Made by a program: the position numbers and the translations under genes. From Chloracidobacterium sp. (lineage in GTDB: Bacteria; Acidobacteriota; Blastocatellia; Pyrinomonadales; Pyrinomonadaceae), in NCBI GenBank assembly GCA_025362075.1, contig JANYIL010000252.1, positions 1-56,821 on the forward strand: a stretch of 56,821 nt of DNA, in the 5' to 3' direction. Under the pieces are notes generated by a model, which worked only from the letters and a program-made list of their open reading frames with translations, was not told where the DNA came from and ran no database searches. Position 1 is the first letter of the stretch; each line of letters opens with the position of its first letter. Of the stretch, positions 8,088-18,669 are shown piece by piece.

Positions 8088-8567
8088 CTAGTCTTCAATC
8101 CCTACTTCGACCTCGTCTATCTTCAATATCTCCTTCAAAATCCCCGGGTCGATCTCAACCAAAAACCCGCGTTTTCCGCCGTTGATATAGATCTTGTCGA
8201 GTTCAAAGATCGTCTTTTCGACGTAAACGGGCATCGCCGTTCGCGTGCCAAATGGCGATGTGCCGCCGACGAGATATCCTGTATGTTTAGATGCCCGGTC
8301 GGGCGTCGCCGGTTCGACCGATTTGACGCCAACGTGCCGGGCCAGGTTCTTGGTCGAAACCAGCCGGTCGCCGTGCATCAGCACGATCAGCGGGTTTTTC
8401 TCGTTCGTTTCAAATATCAGAGTCTTAACGACCGCGTGTTCGTCCACGCCAAGCTGCCTGGCCGATTCGCCCGTACCGCCTTTTTCAACGTAATCGTAAA
8501 GGTGCGGTAAAAACCCGACCTTTTTCTCTCTCAAAAACCTGACCGCTGGCGTTACCGGATACTCCAT
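8088..8567 (-). CDS. Cys-tRNA(Pro)/aminoacyl-tRNA deacylase, YbaK/EbsC family
   Basis: 159 residues, a single YbaK domain that trans-edits mischarged tRNA (typically Cys-tRNA(Pro)). The opening YPVTPAVRFLREKKVGFLPH is characteristic. So are the conserved Lys in DEHAVVKTLIFE, the GDRLVSTKNLARHVG helix and the late YLVGGTSPFGTRTAMPVYV segment with its Gly-rich substrate loop. I prefer ATG 8567 over GTG 8591 because the family starts there. Its place inside a fatty-acid operon is unexpected. It has no obvious role in beta-oxidation and probably travels with tag as an insertion between fadN and fadA. Confidence 0.88.
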   Translation of the reverse strand: MEYPVTPAVRFLREKKVGFLPHLYDYVEKGGTGESARQLGVDEHAVVKTLIFETNEKNPLIVLMHGDRLVSTKNLARHVGVKSVEPATPDRASKHTGYLVGGTSPFGTRTAMPVYVEKTIFELDKIYINGGKRGFLVEIDPGILKEILKIDEVEVGIED

Positions 8568-8591
8568 TTCGTTCTTTTTGCTCTCAATCAC

Positions 8592-8902
8592 GCCGGGACA
8601 AGATCGGTGTCGAGATCGCCGTTAATCATTGTCAATACAAAGTTTAGGCCTTAAACCGCCGGAATGCTGTCCCACCTTGTCCCGCTCTTGTCCCACCCAT
8701 TAAGCGGGACAAATAACTCTTTATATTTCAACGTGTTACAGCACGTTTTTTAGCTCTGTCCCGCGTTTTTTAAAAAAAATATGACATTGTCTTACAGATG
8801 AGAGAAAGCTTTTTCTCCTATTGTTTCAAATATCATGCCGAAAACACGTCCAGCAGCGTTGCAAGCGTAGCACGTTGTTGCACGAGAGTCAATGTTTTTC
8901 TG
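8592..8902. other. intergenic region with repeated TGTCCC motifs and a possible minus-strand promoter
   Basis: No gene is seen in these 311 bases. TGTCCC or its complement GGGACA occurs six times within 8596-8763, several as CTTGTCCC. On the minus strand TTGACT (8892-8887) and TACGCT (8869-8864), 17 bases apart, look like a promoter that could drive ybaK-fadA-fadE with a long leader. Function of the motif cluster is unknown. Confidence 0.45.
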
Positions 8903-9463
8903 CTATCGCCCGCCTACCTCTTTGTACCTAAAACACGTCACCAAATGATCGTTGACCATGCCTGTTGCCTGCATAAACGCGTACATAATGGTCGAGCCGA
9001 CAAAGTTAAATCCGCGCTTTTTTAGGTCTTTCGAGATCGCGTCCGAGATCTCGGTCTTTGCCGGAACGTCATCGCCTTTCAGCTTGTTGTCGAGAGTCTC
9101 TCCGCCGACAAATGCCCAGATATATTTGTCGAACGAGCCAAATTCCTTTTGCACCGCGAGAAACGCTGTTGCATTTCGCACCGCCGATTTGATCTTCAAA
9201 CGGTTGCGGATAATGCCCTCGTTAAGCAGCAATTTCGCGCATTTTGCGTCGGTGTATTTCGCGACCTTTGCCGGATCGAAATTATCGAACGCCTCGCGAT
9301 ACGCTTCACGCTTTCGCAGGATCGTATCCCAGCTCAGACCGGCCTGAGCACCTTCGAGAACGAGAAACTCGAACAACGCGCCATCATCATGCACCGGCAC
9401 GCCCCACTCCGTGTCGTGGTAAGCGATATTCAGTTCATTTATTGCCCAAGTGCAGCGGTTCAT
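8903..9463 (-). CDS. tag: DNA-3-methyladenine glycosylase I
   Basis: 186 residues, the usual Tag length, starting at ATG 9463 with MNRCTWAINE. It removes 3-methyladenine from alkylated DNA. Seen: the N-terminal zinc Cys (residue 4), the YHDTEWGVPVHDDGALFEFL stretch with its signature D-x-E-W-G, and the catalytic/recognition helix LEGAQAGLSWDTILRKREAYR. Also seen are the C-terminal zinc ligands (AFMQATGMVNDHLVTCFRY, His and Cys). The frame stays open another 58 codons upstream, but those codons read through the family E palindrome and have no homology. It follows fadN on the same strand after a 104-base gap. Confidence 0.93.
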   Translation of the reverse strand: MNRCTWAINELNIAYHDTEWGVPVHDDGALFEFLVLEGAQAGLSWDTILRKREAYREAFDNFDPAKVAKYTDAKCAKLLLNEGIIRNRLKIKSAVRNATAFLAVQKEFGSFDKYIWAFVGGETLDNKLKGDDVPAKTEISDAISKDLKKRGFNFVGSTIMYAFMQATGMVNDHLVTCFRYKEVGGR

Positions 9464-9465
9464 AT

Positions 9466-9552
9466 GGAACGCGGAGATTCGTGTCCGCAACGAGCGCGAG
9501 ACTCGACGCTTTTCGTCACCGGCGGAGATGCGGACATGAGTGTCCGCGTTCC
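9466..9552. repeat. palindromic element, family E (GGAACGCGGA ends)
   Basis: The 23-bp arms at 9466-9488 and 9530-9552 are inverted copies with three mismatches. Each holds GGAACGCGGA at its outer side and TGTCCGC at its inner side. It sits exactly between fadN and tag. Confidence 0.8.
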
Positions 9553-9567
9553 CGTATTTTTCGATCT

Positions 9568-11973
<2,406 letters not shown>

Positions 11974-12018
11974 AGCTTATTATCGAACCCTAAAAATATT
12001 GTGATCTAAATTGGTGAA

Positions 12019-12048
12019 ATTATAACTGAATGAATGTTCATTCAGCAA
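12019..12048 (-). promoter_or_regulatory. fad promoter with FadR-type operator
   Basis: On the minus strand TTGCTG (12048-12043) and a perfect TATAAT (12024-12019) are 18 bases apart. Between and overlapping them is the palindrome CTGAATGAA-TG-TTCATTCAG (12026-12045). It has the same TGAATGA-N4-TCATTCA pattern as the operator of the TetR-family acyl-CoA sensor FadR in Bacillus. Binding would block RNA polymerase until long-chain acyl-CoA appears. Confidence 0.82.
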
Positions 12049-12063
12049 GTTGAAAAAAAGTAA

Positions 12064-12093
12064 TTGCAGTCGATAGCATCTCTGTAATACAAT
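12064..12093 (+). promoter_or_regulatory. possible promoter of the AbrB/PIN toxin-antitoxin pair
   Basis: TTGCAG (12064-12069) and TACAAT (12088-12093) with an 18-base spacer lie just before the antitoxin ATG. TCGATA and TATCGA flank the region and might form part of an operator. Confidence 0.5.
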
Positions 12094-12105
12094 TATCTTA
12101 TCGAT

Positions 12106-12312
12106 ATGGAAACCGTAACACTATCACCAAAATTTCAGGTTGTTATACCCCGCTCGATCCGTGAAGCACTCGAATTAACCCCGGGGGAAAAGCTGAGGGT
12201 TATACGGTATTCCGACCGGGTCGAGTTCATTCCGGTCAAAACCGCAGCCGAAATGCGGGGCTTTCTGCGCGGAATCGACACGACCATCGAGCGTGAGGAT
12301 GACCGGTTGTGA
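12106..12312 (+). CDS. AbrB/MazE-type antitoxin (VapB-like)
   Basis: 68 residues. The swapped-hairpin AbrB/SpoVT DNA-binding domain fills residues 1-45 (VTLSPKFQVVIPRSIREALE, with the K-x-Q-V-V-I-P-R pattern, then LTPGEKLRVI). A charged tail follows that would wrap the toxin (TTIEREDDRL). It neutralises the downstream PIN RNase and normally represses its own promoter. The stop overlaps the toxin's GTG start (GTGA), the standard coupling of such pairs. Confidence 0.9.
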   Translation: METVTLSPKFQVVIPRSIREALELTPGEKLRVIRYSDRVEFIPVKTAAEMRGFLRGIDTTIEREDDRL

Positions 12313-12677
12313 CCGATTTTAATGTGGTCGATTCGTCCGGGTGGCTTGAATATCTGGCCGACAGTGACCGCTCCGGCTTATACGCCGGGGCCATCGAGGA
12401 CGCCGCACACCTCATAGTACCTGTGATCTCGATCTACGAGGTTTTTAAAAATGTACTGCGGGCACGCGGCGAGGATGACGCCCTGCAGATTGCGAGCGTC
12501 ATGCAGTCAGGCCTTGTGGTCGATCTTGATACATCGCTCGCTCTGGAGGCTGCCCGACATAAATTACCGTTTGCTGACAGCATTATCTACGCGACCGCGT
12601 TGCGGTATAACGCGACTCTGTGGACGCAGGATGGGGATTTTAACGGCCTCCCAAATGTGCGGTATTTCTCGAATTAG
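12309..12677 (+). CDS. PIN-domain toxin (VapC-like RNase)
   Basis: 122 residues beginning with GTG inside the antitoxin stop. The four acidic PIN residues are visible: Asp in NVVDSSGWLEYLAD, Glu in SIYEVFKN, Asp in LPFADSIIYATAL and Asp in TQDGDF. They form the Mg2+-dependent RNase site. Such toxins cut specific RNAs (often tRNA or rRNA) when the antitoxin is degraded. The pair stands alone between the fad promoter and the alcohol dehydrogenase gene. Confidence 0.92.
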   Translation: MTDFNVVDSSGWLEYLADSDRSGLYAGAIEDAAHLIVPVISIYEVFKNVLRARGEDDALQIASVMQSGLVVDLDTSLALEAARHKLPFADSIIYATALRYNATLWTQDGDFNGLPNVRYFSN

Positions 12678-12739
12678 GTGCTTTCGCATGGGCTTGTTGT
12701 GGGATAAAAATCCTTCACGAAAGCCACTAAGAACGTAAA

Positions 12740-12759
12740 AAAGCCGTTTGCCGTCGGCT
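12740..12759 (-). terminator. intrinsic terminator overlapping the alcohol dehydrogenase stop
   Basis: On the minus strand AGCCG (12759-12755) and CGGCT (12746-12742) form a short GC stem followed by a run of T. It begins inside the stop codon region of the dehydrogenase gene. Confidence 0.55.
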
Positions 12760-13796
12760 CAAAATCTGTCGATAACGGTCACGCCGGTCGAAGTAAAATT
12801 ATTCATGTCCATGAGCTCCGACGGAGCGTCGTCGAGAGAAACGGTTTTGCCGATCAGCTTCTGCGGCTGCAATTTGCCGAGGCGAATCAGTTCGAGCATT
12901 TCTGGGTAGCGATGGGCCTGCATACCGTGGCTGCCGATGATCTCGAGTTCGCGGGCGATAACCTTGTCTATAGGGATCGGTGTTTGATGCTGGCCGGATT
13001 CCATTATGCCGACCTGAATATGTTTTCCGCGTTTCCGTAAAGATGATACAGAATTGATCAAAATTTCAGGATGGCCGAGCGCGTCGATCGAGATGTGCGT
13101 ACCGCCATCGGTTATGTCTAATATCGCCTCAATCGTCAGCCCGTATGCGGAATTGATCACGACCTCGGCTCCGATTTCTTTAGCAAAAGCGAGTTTGTCC
13201 TCCGCAATGTCGACCGCGATTACGCGGGCACCGAAGGCGGCGGCGATCATGATCGCCGAAAGCCCGACACCGCCGCAGCCGTGGACGGCAACCCATTGTG
13301 CGGATTCGACCTTGCCCTGATCGACGATGGCACGATAAGACGTCGCGAAACGGCATCCAAGCGATGACGCGGTAACAAAATCGATCTCATCGGGCAAATG
13401 CACGAGATTTGTATCCGCATATTCAATCGCGACATATTCGGCAAACCCGCCCCAGGCAGTGAACCCGGGCTGAAATTGGCGATCACAGATCTGTTGATCG
13501 CCATTGAGACAAGGTTCACACGTGCCGCAGCCGCAGACGAACGGCAGCGTGACGCGGTCGCCTAATTTGAAATTGGAAATTTCAGATCCTAAAGCAACAA
13601 CCTCGCCTGACAACTCATGTCCCGGCACATGCGGCAACGCGATGTCCGGATCGTTGCCCATCCAGCCATGCCAATCGCTGCGGCAAATGCCGCAGGCTTT
13701 GACCTCGATCACGACGCCTGTCGGAGACGGGGTAGGGTCAGCGACATTTTGTATTGTGGGCGGTTGTTGAAACTCTTCGAAAACGGCAGCTTTCAT
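12759..13796 (-). CDS. zinc-dependent alcohol dehydrogenase (MDR family)
   Basis: 345 residues from ATG 13796 ([10 protein letters not shown]), the usual family start. The open frame runs 86 codons further upstream into non-homologous sequence. Catalytic zinc ligands are seen as [11 protein letters not shown] and GHE (about residues 40-70). The structural zinc site is the four-Cys [17 protein letters not shown]. The NAD(P) site follows as [20 protein letters not shown], and the Asp after strand beta-2 (VIAVDI) suggests NAD preference. It oxidises an alcohol to an aldehyde or ketone; the substrate is unknown. It is divergent from the peptidoglycan-binding gene at 13999. Confidence 0.92.
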   Translation of the reverse strand: MKAAVFEEFQQPPTIQNVADPTPSPTGVVIEVKACGICRSDWHGWMGNDPDIALPHVPGHELSGEVVALGSEISNFKLGDRVTLPFVCGCGTCEPCLNGDQQICDRQFQPGFTAWGGFAEYVAIEYADTNLVHLPDEIDFVTASSLGCRFATSYRAIVDQGKVESAQWVAVHGCGGVGLSAIMIAAAFGARVIAVDIAEDKLAFAKEIGAEVVINSAYGLTIEAILDITDGGTHISIDALGHPEILINSVSSLRKRGKHIQVGIMESGQHQTPIPIDKVIARELEIIGSHGMQAHRYPEMLELIRLGKLQPQKLIGKTVSLDDAPSELMDMNNFTSTGVTVIDRF

Positions 13797-13865
13797 GATC
13801 TGAATTTGAAATGATCTTAATGAATTATTGAACCTATATCCTAATCGAAATTGCCGTAAATAACC

Positions 13866-13893
13866 TTGACTTGTAGAAGAAATCGGATAATAA
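13866..13893 (+). promoter_or_regulatory. possible promoter of the peptidoglycan-binding protein gene
   Basis: TTGACT (13866-13871) and TAATAA (13888-13893) are separated by 16 bases, about 105 bases before the ATG at 13999. Confidence 0.5.
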
Positions 13894-13998
13894 TTCTCTC
13901 GTTCAAATAAACTATTTGGGTGCGTTTTGAATTTGGCAACGTTGTCTTTGTCGGGGCCCTTTATTCGGAACGCTATCCCACCAATAAGGAGAAAATCG

Positions 13999-14694
13999 AT
14001 GTTCAAACAAGTATTGGTCGCTGTCTCTGTCTCAATATTTCTATCTCTTGGCATTTTCGCTCAAGAAATGGTGACAGCTAAAACAACAACAACCAGCAAC
14101 ACGGCCAAGGGCCCCGTCTTTCGTCCTACCAAGGATCAGATCAAGCAGGTTCAGACCATTCTCAAAGATAAAAAGCTCTATACCGGCGAAGCCAGCGGTA
14201 CGTACAACGATGACACGCGAACCGGGATCAAGACCTTTCAAAAAGGCAACGGCCTGAAGGAGACCGGGACATTAAATCGCGCAACACTCGAAAAATTTAG
14301 CGTTGAGCTCACGGACACGCAGAAGCAAATACCGGTGTCACCAGGCTCGTTTGCCTCGTCCAGCAGCACATCGACGAAAACAACTTCGACAAAATCAAGC
14401 ACAACATCCTCATCGTCAGGCTCGAAAAAACCGGCCCCGTTTCGGGCCAGCGGCGATCAGATTAAGGCGGCGCAAAAGATTCTAAAGGACGGCAAAATGT
14501 ACCCGGGCGATCAAACCGGCAAACTCGACGACGCGACCCGCGATGGCCTGAATAAATATCAGGGAGCCAACAGCCTCAACGTAACCGGTACGCTAAACCC
14601 GACGACGCTCGATAAGATGGGCATTGCTCTGACCGACGCGCAAAAAGCGAATGTTGCAGCCCAGGCAGCATACGATGCCGCAAAGAAGAACTAG
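13999..14694 (+). CDS. secreted protein with two peptidoglycan-binding (PGBD1) domains
   Basis: 231 residues starting at ATG 13999 after AATAAGGAG. A signal peptide ([20 protein letters not shown], cleavage at about FAQ) leads to two three-helix PG-binding domains of about 60 residues each. Both show the internal repeat DQIK-x-x-Q-x-ILKD and G-x-Y-x-DDxTR-x-G-x-x-x-x-Q, ending TGTLN-x-x-TL. They are joined by a long Ser/Thr/Lys-rich linker ([20 protein letters not shown]). No catalytic domain is present, so it probably anchors to, or senses, the cell wall in the periplasm. The upstream open frame (24 codons) is not part of it. Confidence 0.88.
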   Translation: MFKQVLVAVSVSIFLSLGIFAQEMVTAKTTTTSNTAKGPVFRPTKDQIKQVQTILKDKKLYTGEASGTYNDDTRTGIKTFQKGNGLKETGTLNRATLEKFSVELTDTQKQIPVSPGSFASSSSTSTKTTSTKSSTTSSSSGSKKPAPFRASGDQIKAAQKILKDGKMYPGDQTGKLDDATRDGLNKYQGANSLNVTGTLNPTTLDKMGIALTDAQKANVAAQAAYDAAKKN

Positions 14695-14703
14695 GCAAAA
14701 GGT

Positions 14704-14734
14704 TGCAGAAGCCCGCGCGTAAGCAAGGGCGTAA
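14704..14734. repeat. half copy of palindromic family C
   Basis: This copy matches the left arm of the complete element at 54411 with one mismatch at most (TGCAGAAGCCCGCGCGTAAG, then CAAGGGCGTAA). No matching right arm follows. Confidence 0.75.
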
Positions 14735-14835
14735 CACACAACATTGACAGTTGCTCACCGCCGCGGAGAGCGGGTCGATTATTATTGCGTTCTCCGCAGC
14801 TTTGAGTGAGAATGCCTTAGAGGCCGCCTCAAAAT

Positions 14836-15264
14836 ATGAAGCAAACAATACTCGCCACCGCTTTCCTACTTATTTCATTCCTCTCATCCTACGCGCAGGA
14901 AAAGGAATCAAAAGCACTCCGCAAGGTCATGGACGACCAGGGCGTCGCATGGAACAAGGGCGACATTGACGGTTTTATGGCCGGATATTGGAAATCGGAA
15001 AAGCTAACGTTTCTCTCAGGCACCGATGTCACCCACGGCTGGCAGCCGACGCTCGATCGTTATAAAAAAGGCTACGACACACGCGCAAAAATGGGTACGT
15101 TAACCTTTTCCGATCTCGAAGTAACAATGCTCGCCAAGGACGCCGCCGTAGTCCTCGGCAGTTGGTCACTCGCCCGAGACAAAGACAATCCGCACGGCAA
15201 ATTCACCCTAATTTTCCGCAAATTTAAGGAAGGCTGGCGGATCGTGATGGATCATACATCGTAA
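14836..15264 (+). CDS. secreted SnoaL/DUF4440-like (NTF2-fold) protein
   Basis: 142 residues. The signal peptide is MKQTILATAFLLISFLSSYA, with AQE at the cleavage site. The mature part looks like a DUF4440 domain of the NTF2 superfamily: LRKVMDDQGVAWNKGDIDGF opening helix, a conical beta sheet (FLSGTDVTHG, VLGSWSLAR) and the closing FTLIFRKFKEGWRIVMDHTS. Proteins of this fold bind small ligands or act as isomerases; no catalytic residues can be named. The gene seems to be a single unit, with a possible hairpin in the preceding 14760-14803 region. Confidence 0.82.
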   Translation: MKQTILATAFLLISFLSSYAQEKESKALRKVMDDQGVAWNKGDIDGFMAGYWKSEKLTFLSGTDVTHGWQPTLDRYKKGYDTRAKMGTLTFSDLEVTMLAKDAAVVLGSWSLARDKDNPHGKFTLIFRKFKEGWRIVMDHTS

Positions 15265-15274
15265 TGAATTGATC

Positions 15275-15307
15275 TTGACAGGTGGTATGACTGATGGTAT
15301 GACTAAT
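15275..15307 (+). promoter_or_regulatory. promoter and direct-repeat operator of a toxin-antitoxin pair
   Basis: TTGACA (15275-15280), 17 bases, then TATGAC (15298-15303). The spacer and -10 consist of two 12-bp direct repeats, GGTATGACTGAT (15284-15295) and GGTATGACTAAT (15296-15307). A ribbon-helix-helix antitoxin would bind such tandem sites to repress its own operon. Confidence 0.7.
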
Positions 15308-15309
15308 AT

Positions 15310-15552
15310 ATGAGCGTTGCTAAAGTGACCGTTTCGATCGAGTCGGATGTTTTGAGGCAGCTGGATCGGTTGGTGACCGAACGTGTTTTCCCCAACCGTA
15401 GTCAAGCTGTTGACACCGCCGTAAAGGAAAAGATTGCCCGACTAAACAAATCCCGACTTGCCCGTGCATGCGAATTGATTGACCCACTTGAGGAACAAGC
15501 ATTTGCTGAGATCGGGGCGTCTGCGGACCTTGAAGAATGGCCGGAATACTAA
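15310..15552 (+). CDS. ribbon-helix-helix antitoxin
   Basis: 80 residues. The N-terminus AKVTVSIESDVLRQLDRLV, then NRSQAVDTAVKEKI, is a ribbon-helix-helix DNA-binding domain: one beta strand, two helices and the N-x-S turn. The acidic C-terminal tail (residues 58-80, ending ADLEEWPEY) would bind the toxin. The gene overlaps the MazF-like toxin gene by 16 bases. Its likely operator is the pair of 12-bp repeats immediately upstream. Confidence 0.9.
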   Translation: MSVAKVTVSIESDVLRQLDRLVTERVFPNRSQAVDTAVKEKIARLNKSRLARACELIDPLEEQAFAEIGASADLEEWPEY

Positions 15553-15875
15553 GAGGCGATATTTATTGGGCCGACCTTGACCCGACGGTCGGAAACGAAC
15601 AGGCTGGACGGAGGCCGGTTCTTGTTTTGAGCAACCACATCTTTAATCAACGTACAGGAACGGTGATCGCTCTGGCGGTAACAAGTAAGGAGCCGAAAGT
15701 CCCGTTTCCCTTGACCTCCGCTCTATCAAATCGGGACCTTCCCAAACCATCGTGGGTCAAAATCGGTCAGATCCGGACTCTCTCAATCAGACGGCTCGGT
15801 CGAAAGATCGGAAACGCCTCTATGAGCGATCTCGAACTCATCGTTGAAGGGTTGAACGAAATCATTGACAGCTAA
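15537..15875 (+). CDS. MazF/PemK-type endoribonuclease toxin
   Basis: 112 residues with the full MazF fold: ILRGDIYWADLDPTVGNEQ, then RRPVLVLSNHIFN (conserved Gly-x-x-x-x-x-x-R-P-V-L-V-L-S). The TSKEPKVPFP loop and [17 protein letters not shown] follow, with the Q-I-R-T motif that carries catalytic Arg and Thr. It cleaves mRNA at short sequences in the absence of antitoxin. Its overlap with the antitoxin gene keeps toxin translation dependent on it. The next gene is on the opposite strand. Confidence 0.94.
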   Translation: MAGILRGDIYWADLDPTVGNEQAGRRPVLVLSNHIFNQRTGTVIALAVTSKEPKVPFPLTSALSNRDLPKPSWVKIGQIRTLSIRRLGRKIGNASMSDLELIVEGLNEIIDS

Positions 15876-15912
15876 CCGTGATTATTCACGCCAAAGAAAA
15901 AGCAACTGAGGG

Positions 15913-18639
15913 CTACTCCAACCCGACAAAATCAATATTCGTCAGATCGCTGCTGACTGTCAGAGTGCGGGTCTGAAACCGGTACAGCCGCGAAACGACG
16001 CTGACGGTGTAGCTTGCTCCGGTCGGCAGACTGTCGAATTGGTATAGGCCGAACGAGCTGGTCGTCGCAAAGCGTGAAGCGCCTTGTGAATCCGTAAGCC
16101 GCACGCTCGCGTTTCGCAGACCGGTCCCGTTTGGCGTTGTGATGCGTCCGCTGATGGTGGCGCTGGCGGCGGCAATGTTGTAGTCCCACATTCCGCGGCC
16201 GTGCGTTGCGATCCGCAGGATGCGGAATGCAGGCTGAATTTCCATGCCAAAAACGGCAACGCGTGGCAGGCCGGTGCTAAACGGTATCCAGTTTGCCCCG
16301 CCATCCGACGACTGAAAAACGCCGATGTCGGTACCGGCATAAAGCATCTGGGTGTTGGCCGGATCGACGACGACGACGTTGACGGGCGTATCGGGGATGC
16401 CGTTTCCGGCGGCCGTCCAGGTCGGATTTCCGGATGTCAGATTGGTCGTCTTCCAGACATGCTGGCCGGACACTAGACCAAAGCCATTTAGAGCGACATA
16501 GGCAATGTCCTGATTTGTCGGATCGATGGCAATCCGGCCGATATATCGGGCCGGAATCGGACCTGTGACATTTGTCATCGTGGTGGCCCCGGCGGTTGTC
16601 GACAGGAAAAGGGTGCCGTTTGTCGTGCCAACGAGCCGGATATTGTCATTTTGCGGCGAAATACCGATGGCGCTGATGCGGGTGTTGCCACCCGGCAAGA
16701 TGCCGCTTACGTCGGCCATGGTCGTGCCCCGGTCGATCGAACGATAGAGACGGCTTGAGCCAAAATACAGCGTGTTGCCGTTGCTGCCCGGGGCATTCGG
16801 GCCGACGACGAGCGGTGCATAAAACAGAACCGCATCCGCGCAAATTATGCCGTTATTGGACGTGCCGTTGTTGCAACCGATTATCGATCCCCAATTGGGG
16901 TCGCCGGGCGAAACGGTTGACGTCGCCCGCGAGAATCCAAGCTGCGTGCCGCTCGAATTGAAAAAGGTGTGATAGGCGACGATGTTTGTAGTATCGGTCG
17001 CATTCTTGTCGATCGCGGCAAAACCACCATCGCCACCATCGGACCTGATCCATGTCGCTCCGTCGGGGGCCAGAAACTGCGTGCCATTGTCCTGTGTGCC
17101 GCCAAGCGAATAATTGCGATCCGTTGGATGCAAGGTCAGGCCCATGAATTGGGTAGCGCTGATGGTCGAGTTATTGAGCGTCGTCCAGGTGATCGTCGCG
17201 GCGCTGACGTCGTTCGTCTTCCAAATACCGCCGTCACTGCCGAAATACATGATGGTCGGGTTCGAAGGCGCAATCGCAAATGCCTGCGTGTCGACATGGA
17301 GATTGGTCGAGCTATTGACAAACGCCGTCGCCGCGCCATTAGTTGAACGCCCAAACGGCAGGCTCGGCGAACCACCGAGATAGACCTTGTTGGCGTCGGT
17401 CGGGTCAACCTCGACAGCTATATCGTAAAAACACTGCGTGGTGCACCACCCGGTCTGGGCACCCGACGCGGCAAAAGTTGCCCCGCCATCGACCGATTTG
17501 AAAAGCGTGCCATTTGCCGTTCCAGTCGCGGCGTAAACCGTGACGACTGAGCCCGCCTTATTTACCGCAAATTCGGTCCGCCCGAGCGACGAGCCGTCAC
17601 CGTTTGTCAGCGTTCGCGTAAATGTCGGCACGGCATCGAGAGCGTTTGCCGTCAGATAGACGCCGCCGTCACCGCCCGTACCACCGGTGCTGCCGCCAAC
17701 GATCGCCGCGACGAGCCGCTGCGGGTTGCCGGGTTCGATGGCGAGGTCGGTGATCGAGCGGCTCGATTGATTTGTTCCCTGGATCGCAATTTTTTCGAAT
17801 ACGGGACTAGCCGCGAGGGCATTGGCCGTGCGATAGAGGCCGGCTGCGGGGAGCGTCAATCCGTTAACTGTCGAGCCGATTCCGGCGATGCCGCTTGTCG
17901 TCGCCGTAAAGAGAATGTTCGGGTTTGTCGGGTGAACGATGATCTCGCTGACTGCCCGACCCGTAAAAACGTCGGCCCCGTTCGTGTCCTTGTTTAGCGG
18001 ATCGGAAAGCACGGGCGTGGTATCGGCGTTTGTTATCCGGTAGAGTCCGACACCGATAAAGCATCCGCTGCCGCAAAGCCCGGCTTCTCCCGTACCGACA
18101 AAAACGGTCGTCGGATCGGATGGCGAGATCGCCACCGCTCCGATCGCCAGCGTCAGGGCATTGTCCATCAGCGGCGTCCATGTCGTGCCGCCGTTGAGCG
18201 ACCGGTAGAGTCCGCCCTGCGCCGTGCCAACGTAAACAATATTCGGATTTGTCGGATGAACGGCTATCGCGGAAACGCGGCCGCTGTAGGACGTGTTGGC
18301 GTTGAGCGGTATCGGGGCCGGGCCGAGCGGTGTCCACGACGCGGGGTCGGGCTGATTCGTGAGACGGGTTTTTAGCTCGAGGGCTTGTTCGCCTTTCTTC
18401 ATCTCAGCGACGGCTTTGGCACGCGAATCGGGCCGGGCCGTGTCAAATCCGCGCAGCATGTCCATCTGCTCGATCCGCATTCTTAAGTATTCTTCGCGGT
18501 CGATCTGGACGCCCAGCGGCAGATCAGGGTCGTCCTCGATAAAGAATTTACCGATCAGGTCGCCCGCGCCAATAAACCAGGTCGACGACGCCAGAACTCC
18601 GACAACCAACACTAAAAGCAGTATATTGTATTTCTTCAA
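15913..18639 (-). CDS. large secreted Asp-box (BNR/sortilin-like) beta-propeller protein with a C-terminal carboxypeptidase-regulatory-like domain
   Basis: 908 residues starting at TTG 18639, with GAGG seven bases upstream. The N-terminal membrane anchor or signal is KKYNILLLVLVVGVLASSTW. From about residue 100 to 820 there are repeated propeller blades with Asp-box patterns such as RSLNGGTTWTPL, KSVDGGATFAASG and QSSDGGANWIPFS. Recurrent P-T-N-P/D-x-V-Y-V-G-T units accompany them. The last 85 residues (ATISGRITTPNGTGLRNASV onward) are a beta-sandwich CarboxypepD_reg-like domain. No hydrolase residues are recognised; it could bind polysaccharide or protein at the cell surface. Confidence 0.85.
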   Translation of the reverse strand: MKKYNILLLVLVVGVLASSTWFIGAGDLIGKFFIEDDPDLPLGVQIDREEYLRMRIEQMDMLRGFDTARPDSRAKAVAEMKKGEQALELKTRLTNQPDPASWTPLGPAPIPLNANTSYSGRVSAIAVHPTNPNIVYVGTAQGGLYRSLNGGTTWTPLMDNALTLAIGAVAISPSDPTTVFVGTGEAGLCGSGCFIGVGLYRITNADTTPVLSDPLNKDTNGADVFTGRAVSEIIVHPTNPNILFTATTSGIAGIGSTVNGLTLPAAGLYRTANALAASPVFEKIAIQGTNQSSRSITDLAIEPGNPQRLVAAIVGGSTGGTGGDGGVYLTANALDAVPTFTRTLTNGDGSSLGRTEFAVNKAGSVVTVYAATGTANGTLFKSVDGGATFAASGAQTGWCTTQCFYDIAVEVDPTDANKVYLGGSPSLPFGRSTNGAATAFVNSSTNLHVDTQAFAIAPSNPTIMYFGSDGGIWKTNDVSAATITWTTLNNSTISATQFMGLTLHPTDRNYSLGGTQDNGTQFLAPDGATWIRSDGGDGGFAAIDKNATDTTNIVAYHTFFNSSGTQLGFSRATSTVSPGDPNWGSIIGCNNGTSNNGIICADAVLFYAPLVVGPNAPGSNGNTLYFGSSRLYRSIDRGTTMADVSGILPGGNTRISAIGISPQNDNIRLVGTTNGTLFLSTTAGATTMTNVTGPIPARYIGRIAIDPTNQDIAYVALNGFGLVSGQHVWKTTNLTSGNPTWTAAGNGIPDTPVNVVVVDPANTQMLYAGTDIGVFQSSDGGANWIPFSTGLPRVAVFGMEIQPAFRILRIATHGRGMWDYNIAAASATISGRITTPNGTGLRNASVRLTDSQGASRFATTSSFGLYQFDSLPTGASYTVSVVSRLYRFQTRTLTVSSDLTNIDFVGLE

Positions 18640-18669
18640 GTCAAAACCTCACCAATGGTTAATGAAAAT

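Noticed and set aside
13797-14054. N-terminal extension of the alcohol dehydrogenase by 86 codons
   Set aside because: No homology, and it overlaps the promoter and start of the divergent gene; the family starts at MKAAVF.
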